Shown: positions 1-7,793 of the stretch, piece by piece
Position numbering within the stretch: position 1 is the first letter of the stretch
Layout: each line of letters starts with the position of its first letter
Virus record (IMG/VR): IMGVR_UViG_3300028569_000831
Coordinates: 1-26,420 of that record
Origin: a virus
Strand: one strand, 5' to 3'
Length of the DNA stretch: 26,420 bases
Program-made: the position numbers and the translations under genes
Notes under the pieces: model-generated
Databases searched by the model: none
The model's input: only the letters and a program-made list of their open reading frames with translations
Told to the model about the DNA's origin: nothing

Positions 1-897
1 CAAATCAAAAGAGTCCTTACAGGATCAGGCATAGATATTGAATCAGAAGTAGATTCTGACTACATTATATATTGCCCTTTTCACCCAAACCATCGTTCAC
101 CAGCAGGTGAAATTGATAAGCGTAGCGGAACGTTCTTTTGTTTTTCCTGTCACCACATTGCAGACCTAGTTGAAGTAGTAGTAAAGACCTCTGGTCGTAC
201 ATACTTTGAAGCGGTACGCTTTATCAAATCCAAGGGTACAGAGTCTGACCTTACACAAGATATTAATCGTCAGCTCCACACTAAGCCAGACTACGTACAG
301 TTTGACGAACTATTAATTAAAAGATTAAATACGCAAGCACTAGAAGGACCTCGTGCAATGCGATACTTCTCAGGACGATTAGTCACAGAGCAATCAGTAA
401 AAAAGTTTGCTCTTGGCTTTTCTGAGAAACAAGATATGGTGACTATTCCTGTACACGCTCCAGACGGAATGTGCATTGGATTTGTGGGTCGTTCCATTGA
501 AGGCAAGGAGTTTAAGAACACTCCAGGAATGCCTAAATCAAAACTTCTGTTTAACCTGCATAGGGTCAAAACAGCAGACAGGGTATATGTTGTCGAATCA
601 TCTTTCGATGCCATACGCCTTGACCAAGTTGGATTTCCAGCGGTAGCAACTTTAGGTTCTAACGTATCCAACGTACAGATTGAATTGCTTAAGAAGTATT
701 TCAATAACATAATCGTTATTGCAGATAATGACGAAGCAGGAGGAAACATGAAGTCCAAGATCATTGATAAGCTTGGGTCTCGTGTATCCGTAATCACACT
801 AGAAAAACAATACAAGGATATTGGAGATATGAAGGATGAAGATATTGCACAACTGGATGTCGCATTTGACAAAACCATCATATCTATGCTAAACTGA
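1..897 (+). CDS. dnaG: DnaG-type DNA primase (5' partial)
   Basis: The frame is open from base 1 to the TGA at 895-897, so the gene starts upstream of the window; 298 residues are visible. It should make RNA primers for phage DNA replication. A CHC2-type zinc finger is visible: Cys codon at 73-75 followed by CPFH, then a CFSC pair with Cys codons at 139-141 and 148-150. A TOPRIM domain follows, with the catalytic Glu at 595-597 (VESSFDAI) and a DxD at 724-732 (ADNDEAG). Bacterial DnaG is about 600 residues and usually ends in a helicase-binding domain; here the protein stops shortly after TOPRIM, as in short phage primases. It leads the replication block and is followed 27 bases later by an SSB gene. 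The family call is firm; the missing N-terminus cannot be judged. Confidence 0.9.
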   Translation, partial: QIKRVLTGSGIDIESEVDSDYIIYCPFHPNHRSPAGEIDKRSGTFFCFSCHHIADLVEVVVKTSGRTYFEAVRFIKSKGTESDLTQDINRQLHTKPDYVQFDELLIKRLNTQALEGPRAMRYFSGRLVTEQSVKKFALGFSEKQDMVTIPVHAPDGMCIGFVGRSIEGKEFKNTPGMPKSKLLFNLHRVKTADRVYVVESSFDAIRLDQVGFPAVATLGSNVSNVQIELLKKYFNNIIVIADNDEAGGNMKSKIIDKLGSRVSVITLEKQYKDIGDMKDEDIAQLDVAFDKTIISMLN

Positions 898-924
898 TAA
901 CCTCAACAACACAAGGAGAAAACT

Positions 925-1575
925 ATGAGTGCAATTAAGGGACTAAAAAATCTAAACGCCCTACTCGAAAAACCAAAATACGAAGGTACAAAAGTTCGTT
1001 GGCTTAAGCTTGCTGACGGACAATCCGCTACGATTCGTTTCGTAGAAGAGCTAGATGCAGACTCACCATACTTCGATGAAAGTCGTGGAGAAGCCTGTGT
1101 TTTTGCAGAGCACACCAATCCAAAGGACTACAAGCGTAAGGCTGCTTGTACCACGGATTCAGAAGGTCGCTGCTACGGTTGTGAAATGGCTCGTAAAGAG
1201 CCTAAGTCTGGCTGGAGAGCACGTAACCGCTTCTACTGCAACGTGCTCGTTGAAGACGGTCTTGAAGACCCCTACGTGGCTGTATGGTCGCAGGGTATCT
1301 CAAAGCAGTCAGCAGTACCAACATTGATGGAATACTTTGACGACACCAAGGGAATTTCAAATGTAGTCTGGAAGATTAAGCGTAATGGTCAGGGAACTGA
1401 AACCAGCTACACTCTTCTTCCAAAGGGACCAGACACAGAGCCTTTCGACTGGTCAAAGCATGAATTCCACAATTTGGAAACAGTTCTTCGTGAGATTCCT
1501 TACGCTGAACAGGAAGCATTCTACTTCGGTTTTGATGCTCCATCGGTTACATCGTCTACTAATACAGACTGGTAA
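925..1575 (+). CDS. gp32-like single-stranded DNA-binding protein with zinc motif
   Basis: A 216-residue protein with a good ribosome site (AAGGAG) eight bases before the ATG. It probably coats single-stranded DNA at the fork and during recombination. The N-terminal half has a WLKLADGQSATIRF strand pattern typical of an OB fold. Residues 63-86 carry H63-x11-C75-x7-C83-x2-C86, close to the H-x12-C-x9-C-x2-C zinc site of phage T4 gp32. The C-terminus ends TNTDW, with only a weak acidic tail compared with bacterial SSB. Its position between primase and DNA polymerase supports the role. It is not a standard bacterial SSB; the gp32-like assignment rests on the zinc spacing, length and context. Confidence 0.75.
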   Translation: MSAIKGLKNLNALLEKPKYEGTKVRWLKLADGQSATIRFVEELDADSPYFDESRGEACVFAEHTNPKDYKRKAACTTDSEGRCYGCEMARKEPKSGWRARNRFYCNVLVEDGLEDPYVAVWSQGISKQSAVPTLMEYFDDTKGISNVVWKIKRNGQGTETSYTLLPKGPDTEPFDWSKHEFHNLETVLREIPYAEQEAFYFGFDAPSVTSSTNTDW

Positions 1576-1587
1576 CAAAGGCTGTGC

Positions 1588-1611
1588 TGGGCAAACACAC
1601 TAAACTGCCCA
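1588..1611 (+). other. Weak stem-loop between SSB and HNH genes
   Basis: TGGGCA at 1588-1593 can pair with TGCCCA at 1606-1611 across a 12-base loop. No T-tract follows, so it is not a convincing terminator. It lies in the only gap between the SSB stop and the HNH promoter and may mark the edge of the inserted HNH segment. Confidence 0.25.
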
Positions 1612-1626
1612 CCTAACACGTTAATA

Positions 1627-1635
1627 TGATATACT
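1627..1635 (+). promoter_or_regulatory. Extended -10 promoter for the HNH gene
   Basis: TGATATACT matches the extended -10 pattern TGnTATAAT at all but one base. No good -35 lies 16-18 bases upstream. The box ends six bases before the ATG at 1642, so transcription would start at or next to the start codon. There is no Shine-Dalgarno sequence, which fits a leaderless mRNA, common in Actinobacteria. Confidence 0.5.
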
Positions 1636-1641
1636 TAAAAT

Positions 1642-2214
1642 ATGAGACTTAACGTGCAAATAGGTGATACAAATAGTTTTGGGATTCAGGTTGTATCTGG
1701 ACCATACAAAATTAGAAATCATAACTCTTGGGATTTCTTATGTCCATTTTGCAAAGAAACATTTATTGCCCCAACAACAAATTTTAAAGAGGCAAAGTCT
1801 TGTTATGATTGCAGAGGATTGGTAAAAAGAAAGTCCTCAGAGGATATTACCTGGAGAAATCACTACCTAATGTTAAAGGCTAGAAAGCACTCAAAAGAAA
1901 AAGGCTTTAATATAACTGAAGAACAATTTAAAGAAATATCTTCAAGAAACTGTTTTTACTGTGATTCAGAACCAATTCCAACAAAGGGACACAGAGACTG
2001 GTCTGCATATATTTTAACAAACGGACTTGACAGAATAGACCCAAGTATGGGATACTTATATAACAACGTAGTAGCCTGTTGCAAATGGTGCAATATGGCA
2101 AAATTAGATAGAACAGTAGAGGAATTTTATTCGTGGATAACAAAATTGTCGGAGCATCAAAATCGTATGCAGCACTCCACGTCCACTCGCACTATAGTCT
2201 CTTTGACGGAATAG
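1642..2214 (+). CDS. HNH homing endonuclease
   Basis: A 190-residue protein likely to act as a free-standing, selfish DNA endonuclease. An N-terminal zinc-ribbon-like part has C34-x2-C37 and C54-x2-C57. The HNH core follows: C104-x2-C107, then D130-R-I-D133, NN at 141-142, and C147-x2-C150-N151-x2-K154, a frequent phage variant in which the DRID block stands at the first His. All ten Arg codons in the body are AGA, whereas neighbouring core genes mostly use CGT. The only CGN codons are in the last 16 residues, which overlap the start of the polymerase gene in another frame. The tail is therefore probably read-through into polymerase sequence rather than native endonuclease. No ribosome site; a -10 box lies just upstream. 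Confidence 0.85.
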   Translation: MRLNVQIGDTNSFGIQVVSGPYKIRNHNSWDFLCPFCKETFIAPTTNFKEAKSCYDCRGLVKRKSSEDITWRNHYLMLKARKHSKEKGFNITEEQFKEISSRNCFYCDSEPIPTKGHRDWSAYILTNGLDRIDPSMGYLYNNVVACCKWCNMAKLDRTVEEFYSWITKLSEHQNRMQHSTSTRTIVSLTE

Positions 2215-5200
2215 CTACTCCACAGGAATATGTGGATCGTGCAGTAGCACTTGGGATGCCAGCCATTGCTATCACAGACCACGGATCTGTATCTGGACAC
2301 CGTGAAATGTATCGTGCTGCTAAAGAAGCAGGTATTAAACCAATTCTTGGTATTGAGGGGTACATCACTAAAGACCGCTTTGACCATGAAGACAAGAAGG
2401 ACAAGAACGACCCACTTGACCTTAACTATAATCACCTTATTATTCTCGCCAAGAATGACATTGGGCTTGAGAACCTTAATAAACTAAACGAACTTGCTTG
2501 GACAGAGGGTTTCTTTAAGAAACCTCGTATGGACTGGGCTATTCTAGAGCAATACAAGGAAGGGCTTATCGTTACATCTGGATGCCTTTCTGGGTATCTT
2601 GCTAAAGCTATTGAGGCAGATAACCTTGCTGCTGCAAAGATGCATCTTACGTGGGCTAAGGAAACTTTTGGCGAGGACTACTACATTGAAGTAATGCCAC
2701 ACAATCCTGCAGAGGTTAACAAGATGCTTCTTGATCTTGCAGACGAGTTTGGCATCAAGCCATTGGTAACTCCAGACTGCCACCACGCTGGCGTTGAGCA
2801 GAAAGAGATTCAAGAACTAAAGCTTATCCTCAATACCTATTCTAATAAAGTTGAGAAGGATTCTACGTACAACGGTTCGCTCAAATACGATAACCTTATG
2901 GACAAGCTTGACTATCTCTATGGTGCAGACCGTCAGATGTCGTTCAACAAGTTTGACATTCATCTGCTCTCTGATGAAGAGATGCATGATGCCATGAAAG
3001 CTCAGGGCATTGACCGTGAGGATATGTACGAAGCAACTATTGAGATTGTCAATAAGATTGAAGAGTATGGCATTGAAGATCACCGTGATCTACTTCCTGT
3101 GCAGTATCAAGATCCAGATGGAGAACTATTCAACCTTGCTATGGAAGGCTTGAAATCTCTTGGCTTAGACCAGAAGCAGGAATACGTTGACCGCCTCAAC
3201 GAAGAACTTGAGATTATTAAGGCTAAGAACTTTGGTCCATACTTCCTAGTTGTACGCTCTATGATTGCTTGGGCTAAAAAGGAAGGCATTATGGTAGGAC
3301 CAGGACGTGGTTCTTCTGCTGGCTCATTGCTTTGTTATGCCTTGAATATCACAGACATTGACCCTATTCAGCACGGTCTCCTATTCTTCCGATTTATCAA
3401 CCCAGAGCGTAATGACTTCCCAGATATTGATACAGATATCCAGGACTCTCGCCGTGAAGAAGTCAAAGACTACCTTGTACGTCAGTACCGTCACGTTGCA
3501 TCTATTGCTACATTCTTGCAGTTCAAGGATAAAGGTGTTGTGCGAGACATTGCTCGTGTACTCAACATCCCACTACCTGACGTTAACAAGGTTATGAAGC
3601 TTGTGGACACTTGGGACGAGTACTGCACATCGTCTTCGACTGCAGAGTTCCGTGAGAAGTATCCAGAGATTGAGAAGTATGGAGAGCAACTCCGTGGTCG
3701 AATCCGTGGTACTGGTATTCACGCTGCTGGTGTCGTTACATCCAAGGAGCCTATTTTCAAGTTTGCTCCAATGGAAACTCGTGTGGCTCCAGGCACAAAG
3801 GAACGCATTCCTGTTGTTGCTGTAGATATGACAGAGGCAGAGCGTATTGGTCTTATTAAGATCGATGCACTTGGACTTAAGACTCTCAGTGTGCTCGACG
3901 ATACACTCAAGATCATTGAAGAGCGTGAAGGTATCAAGATTGACCTTCTGGGGCTTAACATGGAAGATCGTAATGTTTATAACATGCTTTCGGATGGATA
4001 CACTAAAGGTGTGTTCCAGTGTGAAGCCACGCCATATACCAATCTGCTTGTAAAGATGGGTGTCAAGAACTTTAACGAACTTGCTGCTTCTAACGCTCTA
4101 GTTCGTCCAGGTGCTATGAATACTATCGGTAAGGACTACATTGCTCGTAAGCATGGTAAGCAGGGCATTACCTATCTTCACGAGGTTATGAAGCCATTCA
4201 CGTCAGACACCTATGGCTGTGTTCTTTACCAGGAGCAGGTCATGCTTGCCTGTGTGGAACTTGGCGGTATGACAATGGCTACTGCTGATAAGGTTCGTAA
4301 GATCATTGGTAAGAAAAAGGATGCTAAGGAGTTCGACCAGTTTAAGAATGAATTTGTTAAGGGTGCTTCACGCTACGTTACACCTAACGCTGCAGAAGAC
4401 CTATGGCACGACTTTGAGGCACACGCTGGCTACTCGTTCAACAAGAGCCACGCTGTAGCCTACTCAACGCTCTCGTACTGGACTGCGTACCTTAAGTACT
4501 ACTATCCAATTGAGTTTATGTTTGCTCTCCTCAAGAACGAGAAGGACAAGGATGCTCGTACAGAGTACTTGATTGAAGCAAAGCGTATGGGTATCTCTGT
4601 CAAGCTCCCACACATCAACGATTCAGATGCCGACTTTAAGATTGAGGGCAAGGGTATTCGTTTCGGACTTACTGGAATTAAATACATTTCTGACAACATT
4701 GCAGAGAAATATATCGCTGCTCGTCCATTCCACTCCTACAAAGAACTAGAAGAGTTTACGTTTGGCAAGGGTAACGGAGTTAACTCTCGTGCATTGTCTG
4801 CACTAAGACTTATTGGAGCAGCAACATTCCCAGACAATCCTCGTAATGATGAAGAAATTCGTGAGAACCTTTACGACTACCTAAACCTACCAGAGTTCAA
4901 TGCTTCTGTTCCACAGCACTACTATGCATACATTAGCGATGCAGAGGAATATGAAGAAAAGGGTGCATATGTTATACTTGGAATGGTAAAGGGCATTAAG
5001 CGAGGTAAGGGTTGGTCTCGTGTCGAAATACTAGACAAGACAGGTGCAATTGGTATCTTTGATGAAGAGCAGTCAAAGATTGAAGCAGGTCGCACGTATC
5101 TGATTCTTGCCAGCGACAATCGTATCACTACTGCAATTCCTGCAGACGAACTAAAGGGTAATACATCTGGACTACTTAAGTTGCTCAACTATAAGCAATT

Positions 5201-5438
5201 GCCATACAAGGACGATGAAATGTTTGTAGTTTCATTTAAGCCACGTATCACTAAGGCTGGTAAAAAGATGGCTTCTATGGTCATTGCAGATACTAGTCGT
5301 CAGCTACACAGTATCACAGTCTTCCCTACAAGCTTTCCAAAAGCATACATGAAAGTAAAAGAAGGGGAAATATTCAAATTCTCTTTGGGTAAAACTAAAG
5401 ACGGAACAATAATAATGGAGGATGTATTCAATGTTTGA
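2133..5438 (+). CDS. dnaE: DNA polymerase III alpha subunit (C-family replicative polymerase)
   Basis: An 1101-residue replicative polymerase, slightly shorter than bacterial DnaE (about 1160). Residues 1 to about 270 form a PHP domain with a full set of apparent metal ligands: H16, H18, D25, H50, E75, H101, C151, D215 and H217. The palm carries GRGSSAGSLL, then PDIDTD with D431 and D433, and a third Asp, D578, in IKIDALGLKTL. FNKSHAVAYSTLSYW is the usual DnaE C-terminal-palm signature. OB-fold-like segments follow near residues 945-1000 and 1030-1095. The start is a GTG at 2133, nine bases after AGAGGA, and lies inside the 3' end of the HNH gene, overlapping it by 82 bases. The first dozen residues differ from the rest in character and probably derive from the HNH insertion. 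Confidence 0.95.
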   Translation: MDNKIVGASKSYAALHVHSHYSLFDGIATPQEYVDRAVALGMPAIAITDHGSVSGHREMYRAAKEAGIKPILGIEGYITKDRFDHEDKKDKNDPLDLNYNHLIILAKNDIGLENLNKLNELAWTEGFFKKPRMDWAILEQYKEGLIVTSGCLSGYLAKAIEADNLAAAKMHLTWAKETFGEDYYIEVMPHNPAEVNKMLLDLADEFGIKPLVTPDCHHAGVEQKEIQELKLILNTYSNKVEKDSTYNGSLKYDNLMDKLDYLYGADRQMSFNKFDIHLLSDEEMHDAMKAQGIDREDMYEATIEIVNKIEEYGIEDHRDLLPVQYQDPDGELFNLAMEGLKSLGLDQKQEYVDRLNEELEIIKAKNFGPYFLVVRSMIAWAKKEGIMVGPGRGSSAGSLLCYALNITDIDPIQHGLLFFRFINPERNDFPDIDTDIQDSRREEVKDYLVRQYRHVASIATFLQFKDKGVVRDIARVLNIPLPDVNKVMKLVDTWDEYCTSSSTAEFREKYPEIEKYGEQLRGRIRGTGIHAAGVVTSKEPIFKFAPMETRVAPGTKERIPVVAVDMTEAERIGLIKIDALGLKTLSVLDDTLKIIEEREGIKIDLLGLNMEDRNVYNMLSDGYTKGVFQCEATPYTNLLVKMGVKNFNELAASNALVRPGAMNTIGKDYIARKHGKQGITYLHEVMKPFTSDTYGCVLYQEQVMLACVELGGMTMATADKVRKIIGKKKDAKEFDQFKNEFVKGASRYVTPNAAEDLWHDFEAHAGYSFNKSHAVAYSTLSYWTAYLKYYYPIEFMFALLKNEKDKDARTEYLIEAKRMGISVKLPHINDSDADFKIEGKGIRFGLTGIKYISDNIAEKYIAARPFHSYKELEEFTFGKGNGVNSRALSALRLIGAATFPDNPRNDEEIRENLYDYLNLPEFNASVPQHYYAYISDAEEYEEKGAYVILGMVKGIKRGKGWSRVEILDKTGAIGIFDEEQSKIEAGRTYLILASDNRITTAIPADELKGNTSGLLKLLNYKQLPYKDDEMFVVSFKPRITKAGKKMASMVIADTSRQLHSITVFPTSFPKAYMKVKEGEIFKFSLGKTKDGTIIMEDVFNV

Positions 5439-5769
5439 TAAAATAACAGAACACTTGCACGAAATTGCAGTTGAAAAAGGATTCTGGGATCCAGTAGTAA
5501 GCAATGTATCTCAGGAACAAATCGATATCTTTATGACTAAGCAGTTGATGATGATTGTATCAGAGGCTGTAGAGGTTATGGAAGCTATCCGTAAGTCAAA
5601 AGGTCCAGAGGCAATTGCTGATGAAATGGCTGACATTCTTATTCGTACCCTAGATCTCTATGCTGGACTTGTAGAATTCGAATACACAAATGTTACGCTT
5701 GACGAAGCATTTGAAAAAAAGACAGCATTTAATAAAACACGACCAGAGAAGCACGGAGTAAAATTCTAA
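5431..5769 (+). CDS. mazG: MazG-like nucleotide pyrophosphohydrolase
   Basis: A 112-residue all-alpha NTP pyrophosphatase-like protein, expected to hydrolyse (d)NTPs to monophosphates; phage versions are thought to adjust nucleotide pools or (p)ppGpp signalling. The metal-binding pattern is visible as SEAVEVMEAIR followed by DEMADILIRTLDL, i.e. the ExxE...ExxD arrangement of MazG-type folds, and it ends in a basic TRPEKHGVKF segment. I chose the ATG at 5431 over the one at 5422 because GGAGG at 5417-5421 is nine bases from the former and directly abuts the latter. It overlaps the polymerase stop and is coupled to the redoxin gene by a one-base overlap. Confidence 0.85.
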   Translation: MFDKITEHLHEIAVEKGFWDPVVSNVSQEQIDIFMTKQLMMIVSEAVEVMEAIRKSKGPEAIADEMADILIRTLDLYAGLVEFEYTNVTLDEAFEKKTAFNKTRPEKHGVKF

Positions 5770-5993
5770 TGACAGTAACAGTATATACAAAAGACAATTG
5801 TGTTCAGTGTGAAGCCACTAAGCGACACCTAGACAAGCTAGATATTCCTTACAGCACAATTAACATCACTAATGATATCAGTGCTCTTGATAAGTTGATT
5901 AGTTTAGGATATCGTTCAGCACCTGTTGTAGTTACAGACGATGATAGTTGGGCAGGATATGTTCCAGACAAACTCGATAAGTTGGCTTTCTAA
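5769..5993 (+). CDS. nrdH: NrdH-type glutaredoxin-like redoxin
   Basis: A 74-residue thioredoxin-fold protein with the redox motif C-V-Q-C at residues 11-14, the cis-proline segment RSAPVVV near 50-55 and a WAGYVPDKL end typical of NrdH. NrdH passes electrons from thioredoxin reductase to class Ib ribonucleotide reductase. The matching reductase genes nrdI, nrdE and nrdF lie about 6.4 kb downstream, so the usual nrdHIEF operon is split here. Start and stop each overlap the neighbours by one base in TAATG, indicating translational coupling with mazG and recA. Confidence 0.9.
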   Translation: MTVTVYTKDNCVQCEATKRHLDKLDIPYSTINITNDISALDKLISLGYRSAPVVVTDDDSWAGYVPDKLDKLAF

Positions 5994-7003
5994 TGACTAC
6001 TATGGAAGAAGCTCTAGCACAACTGGATCCACGCATCCGTAAGCGTCTATCTAACGGTGCAGGATTTAAAACTGAATTCCAGCCTACCCCTAGTTACGGT
6101 CTAAATCGTGCTTTAGGTGGTGGACTACCTTATGGTCGCCAGGTTCTTATTTGGGGGTCTAAGTCAAGTGCAAAGTCTTCACTCTGTCTTCAGATGGTGG
6201 GACTTGCACAAGCAGAAGGAAAGCTCTGTGCTTGGATCGATGCAGAGATGTCATACGATGAAGCGTGGGCAAAGAAGCTTGGGGTAGATACTGAAAACCT
6301 TATTGTCTCTCAGGCTCGTACTATCAATGAGATGGTAGACGTAGGCACAGCACTAATTAATGCAGGTGTAGATATAATAGTCGTAGATTCAATTACATCA
6401 CTTCTACCTGCAATCTATTTTGAGAAAGACTCTGACGAACTCAAGCAGCTAGAAAATACCAAGCAGATTGGTGCAGAGTCTCGTGACTTCAGCAACGCCT
6501 GGAAGATGATTAACTATGCTAACAACAAAGTTAAGCCAACTCTGTTTGTCTTGATCTCTCAGTCACGAAACAATATTTCAGCAATGTACACACAGCAACA
6601 GCCAACAGGTGGACAGGCTACAAAGTTCTACTCGTCAACAGTAATTAAACTGTTTAGCTCTGAATCAGACAATCAGGCTATCAAGGGCAAGATCCCTGTT
6701 AGGGACAAGCTCATTGAAGAGAAGATTGGTCGTAAGGTAAAGTGGGAACTACAGTTCTCTAAGACCTCTCCAGGCTTCCAGAACGGCGAATACGACTTCT
6801 ACTTCCGTGGGGACAAAGTGGGTATTGATGCCGTTGGTGACCTTGTGGACACCGCTGAGATGGCAGGTATCGTCTCTCGTACAGGTGCTTGGTATATTGT
6901 CTCAGACGACAAGAAGGTTCAGGGTAGAGAAGCCTTTATTAATTACGTTAAAGAGAATGACGACTTCCGTAAATCTATCGAGGACCAGTTAAATGGCAGC
7001 TAA
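5993..7003 (+). CDS. recA: RecA/UvsX-like recombinase
   Basis: A 336-residue strand-exchange ATPase for recombination-dependent replication and repair. The P-loop at 55-62 reads GSKSSAKS, with Ala60 where most RecA proteins have Gly (GxxxxGKT); T4 UvsX also departs here (GPSKSFKS). The putative catalytic Glu is E85 in WIDAE, Walker B is VDIIVVD132, and the adjacent KKLGVDTENLIVSQ closely follows bacterial RecA. A QSRNNISAMY segment matches the loop region and is followed by a shortened C-terminal part. It is coupled to nrdH (TAATG) and overlaps the next gene by 11 bases. It is a RecA-family protein; whether it is closer to UvsX or to bacterial RecA needs a tree. Confidence 0.9.
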   Translation: MTTMEEALAQLDPRIRKRLSNGAGFKTEFQPTPSYGLNRALGGGLPYGRQVLIWGSKSSAKSSLCLQMVGLAQAEGKLCAWIDAEMSYDEAWAKKLGVDTENLIVSQARTINEMVDVGTALINAGVDIIVVDSITSLLPAIYFEKDSDELKQLENTKQIGAESRDFSNAWKMINYANNKVKPTLFVLISQSRNNISAMYTQQQPTGGQATKFYSSTVIKLFSSESDNQAIKGKIPVRDKLIEEKIGRKVKWELQFSKTSPGFQNGEYDFYFRGDKVGIDAVGDLVDTAEMAGIVSRTGAWYIVSDDKKVQGREAFINYVKENDDFRKSIEDQLNGS

Positions 7004-7175
7004 GTATGATGTTCATAAAGGTAAGTTTAACTGCCATACCTGTAAGACAGAGGTGGGTTCTGTTCGTTGGTATTGGTCACTAAAAGAATTGACGTGGATG
7101 TGTCCAGACGGACACTTAAGTACAGTTAATCTTAACACCAAAAAAAGTAAGGAAATTTATGAGCGAAAAGAATGA
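6993..7175 (+). CDS. Small zinc-ribbon protein, unknown function
   Basis: A 60-residue basic protein with C14-x2-C17 and C37-x3-H41 (CPDGH), which would form a single zinc ribbon. AGGA lies eight bases before its ATG. It overlaps recA by 11 bases and the next gene by 17, so it is part of the recombination operon. I do not recognise a family. A nucleic-acid or protein-binding role is only an inference from the ribbon and the context. Confidence 0.65.
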   Translation: MAAKYDVHKGKFNCHTCKTEVGSVRWYWSLKELTWMCPDGHLSTVNLNTKKSKEIYERKE

Positions 7176-7446
7176 AAGCAAAAGAATCGGTGCAAAACAA
7201 CACAAAAATTCGGGACGTAATACGACCAAGGGTGATGCTACTTGGGGACAGTTTGTTGTTGATTTTAAAGAAGTGTCGAAATCGTTTACTCTCAACAAGG
7301 AAGTATGGGCTAAGGCTACGACTGATGCAATTCGTGGTAACAAAGACCCAGCAATTATTGTTGTACTTGGCGAGGGTAATTCTAAAGTAAGACTAGCAAT
7401 CATTGAGCTAGGAATCCTAGAACAATTGACTGAATCACAAGAGTAG
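7159..7446 (+). CDS. Putative small PD-(D/E)XK nuclease (resolvase-like)
   Basis: A 95-residue protein with KNSGR at 16-20, KGD24-26 and a strand FVVDFK32-37 giving D26 ... D35-x-K37, followed by a helical SLNKE-like segment and DPAIIVVLGEG. This order (SGR, a conserved Asp, then D/E-x-K, then a helix and a strand) resembles minimal PD-(D/E)XK nucleases such as Hjc-type Holliday junction resolvases, which are about 110-140 residues. The ribosome site AAGGAA precedes the ATG. It lies between RecA and a Cas4-like exonuclease, consistent with DNA processing. The protein is short for the family, so the fold call is tentative. Confidence 0.45.
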   Translation: MSEKNESKRIGAKQHKNSGRNTTKGDATWGQFVVDFKEVSKSFTLNKEVWAKATTDAIRGNKDPAIIVVLGEGNSKVRLAIIELGILEQLTESQE

Positions 7447-7454
7447 TGTATAAT
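7426..7454 (+). promoter_or_regulatory. Sigma70/sigmaA-type promoter in the recombination block
   Basis: TTGACT (7426-7431) and TATAAT (7449-7454) are separated by exactly 17 bases. The -35 overlaps the end of the preceding gene. Transcription would begin near 7461, ten bases before the TTG start of the next gene, which would leave out the AGAAGG ribosome site at 7455-7460 and may favour initiation at the ATG at 7480. Confidence 0.6.
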
Positions 7455-7470
7455 AGAAGGATAGTAGAAA

Positions 7471-7785
7471 TTGGAAACAATGGAAGAAACAAAGACAACA
7501 TTAGAAAGAGTCAACGGTCTCTCGGAGATCGCTGACTTTATGAACGATGAAGAGCTTACCGAAGCTCTTACGTTTATTGCAAAAGTGATTTTTAAACCAG
7601 AGATTCCTGCACAGGTAGCCTCTATTGAAATTGTAAGACTTCAAGCCATTGCTGCTAAAATGTCGTTCAAGGCTACTTGGATGGCAAACGTAGATAAAGG
7701 AGACAGAGCGAAGAAGAATATTTATTTTACAGCTGCCGCATCAATTAATGAGCTAGTAGCTGCACTTAAATATATTATTCGCTAG
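7471..7785 (+). CDS. Hypothetical alpha-helical protein
   Basis: A 104-residue (TTG start) or 101-residue (ATG at 7480) protein that I do not recognise. It is acidic at the N-terminus and looks wholly helical, with no Cys and no membrane segment; the C-terminus is a hydrophobic helix around NELVAALKYIIR. AAGG at 7457-7460 is about ten bases before the TTG, which supports that start if transcription comes from upstream. A consensus-like promoter overlaps its leader, so it may be the first gene of a transcript that also carries the Cas4-like and RuvC-like genes. Confidence 0.6.
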   Translation: METMEETKTTLERVNGLSEIADFMNDEELTEALTFIAKVIFKPEIPAQVASIEIVRLQAIAAKMSFKATWMANVDKGDRAKKNIYFTAAASINELVAALKYIIR

Positions 7786-7793
7786 AAAACATT

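Noticed and set aside
291-881. Minus-strand open frame of 196 codons opposite the primase
   Set aside because: Its Ser-rich composition mirrors the coding strand of the primase, whose zinc and TOPRIM motifs are unmistakable.
1642-2214. HNH gene as part of a group I intron or intein in the polymerase
   Set aside because: The polymerase frame is continuous from its PHP motif to its end with no intein block, and the HNH gene lies upstream of it, so it is free-standing.
5422-5430. ATG at 5422 as start of the MazG gene
   Set aside because: The GGAGG site directly abuts it, leaving no room for ribosome binding; the in-frame ATG at 5431 has a nine-base spacing.
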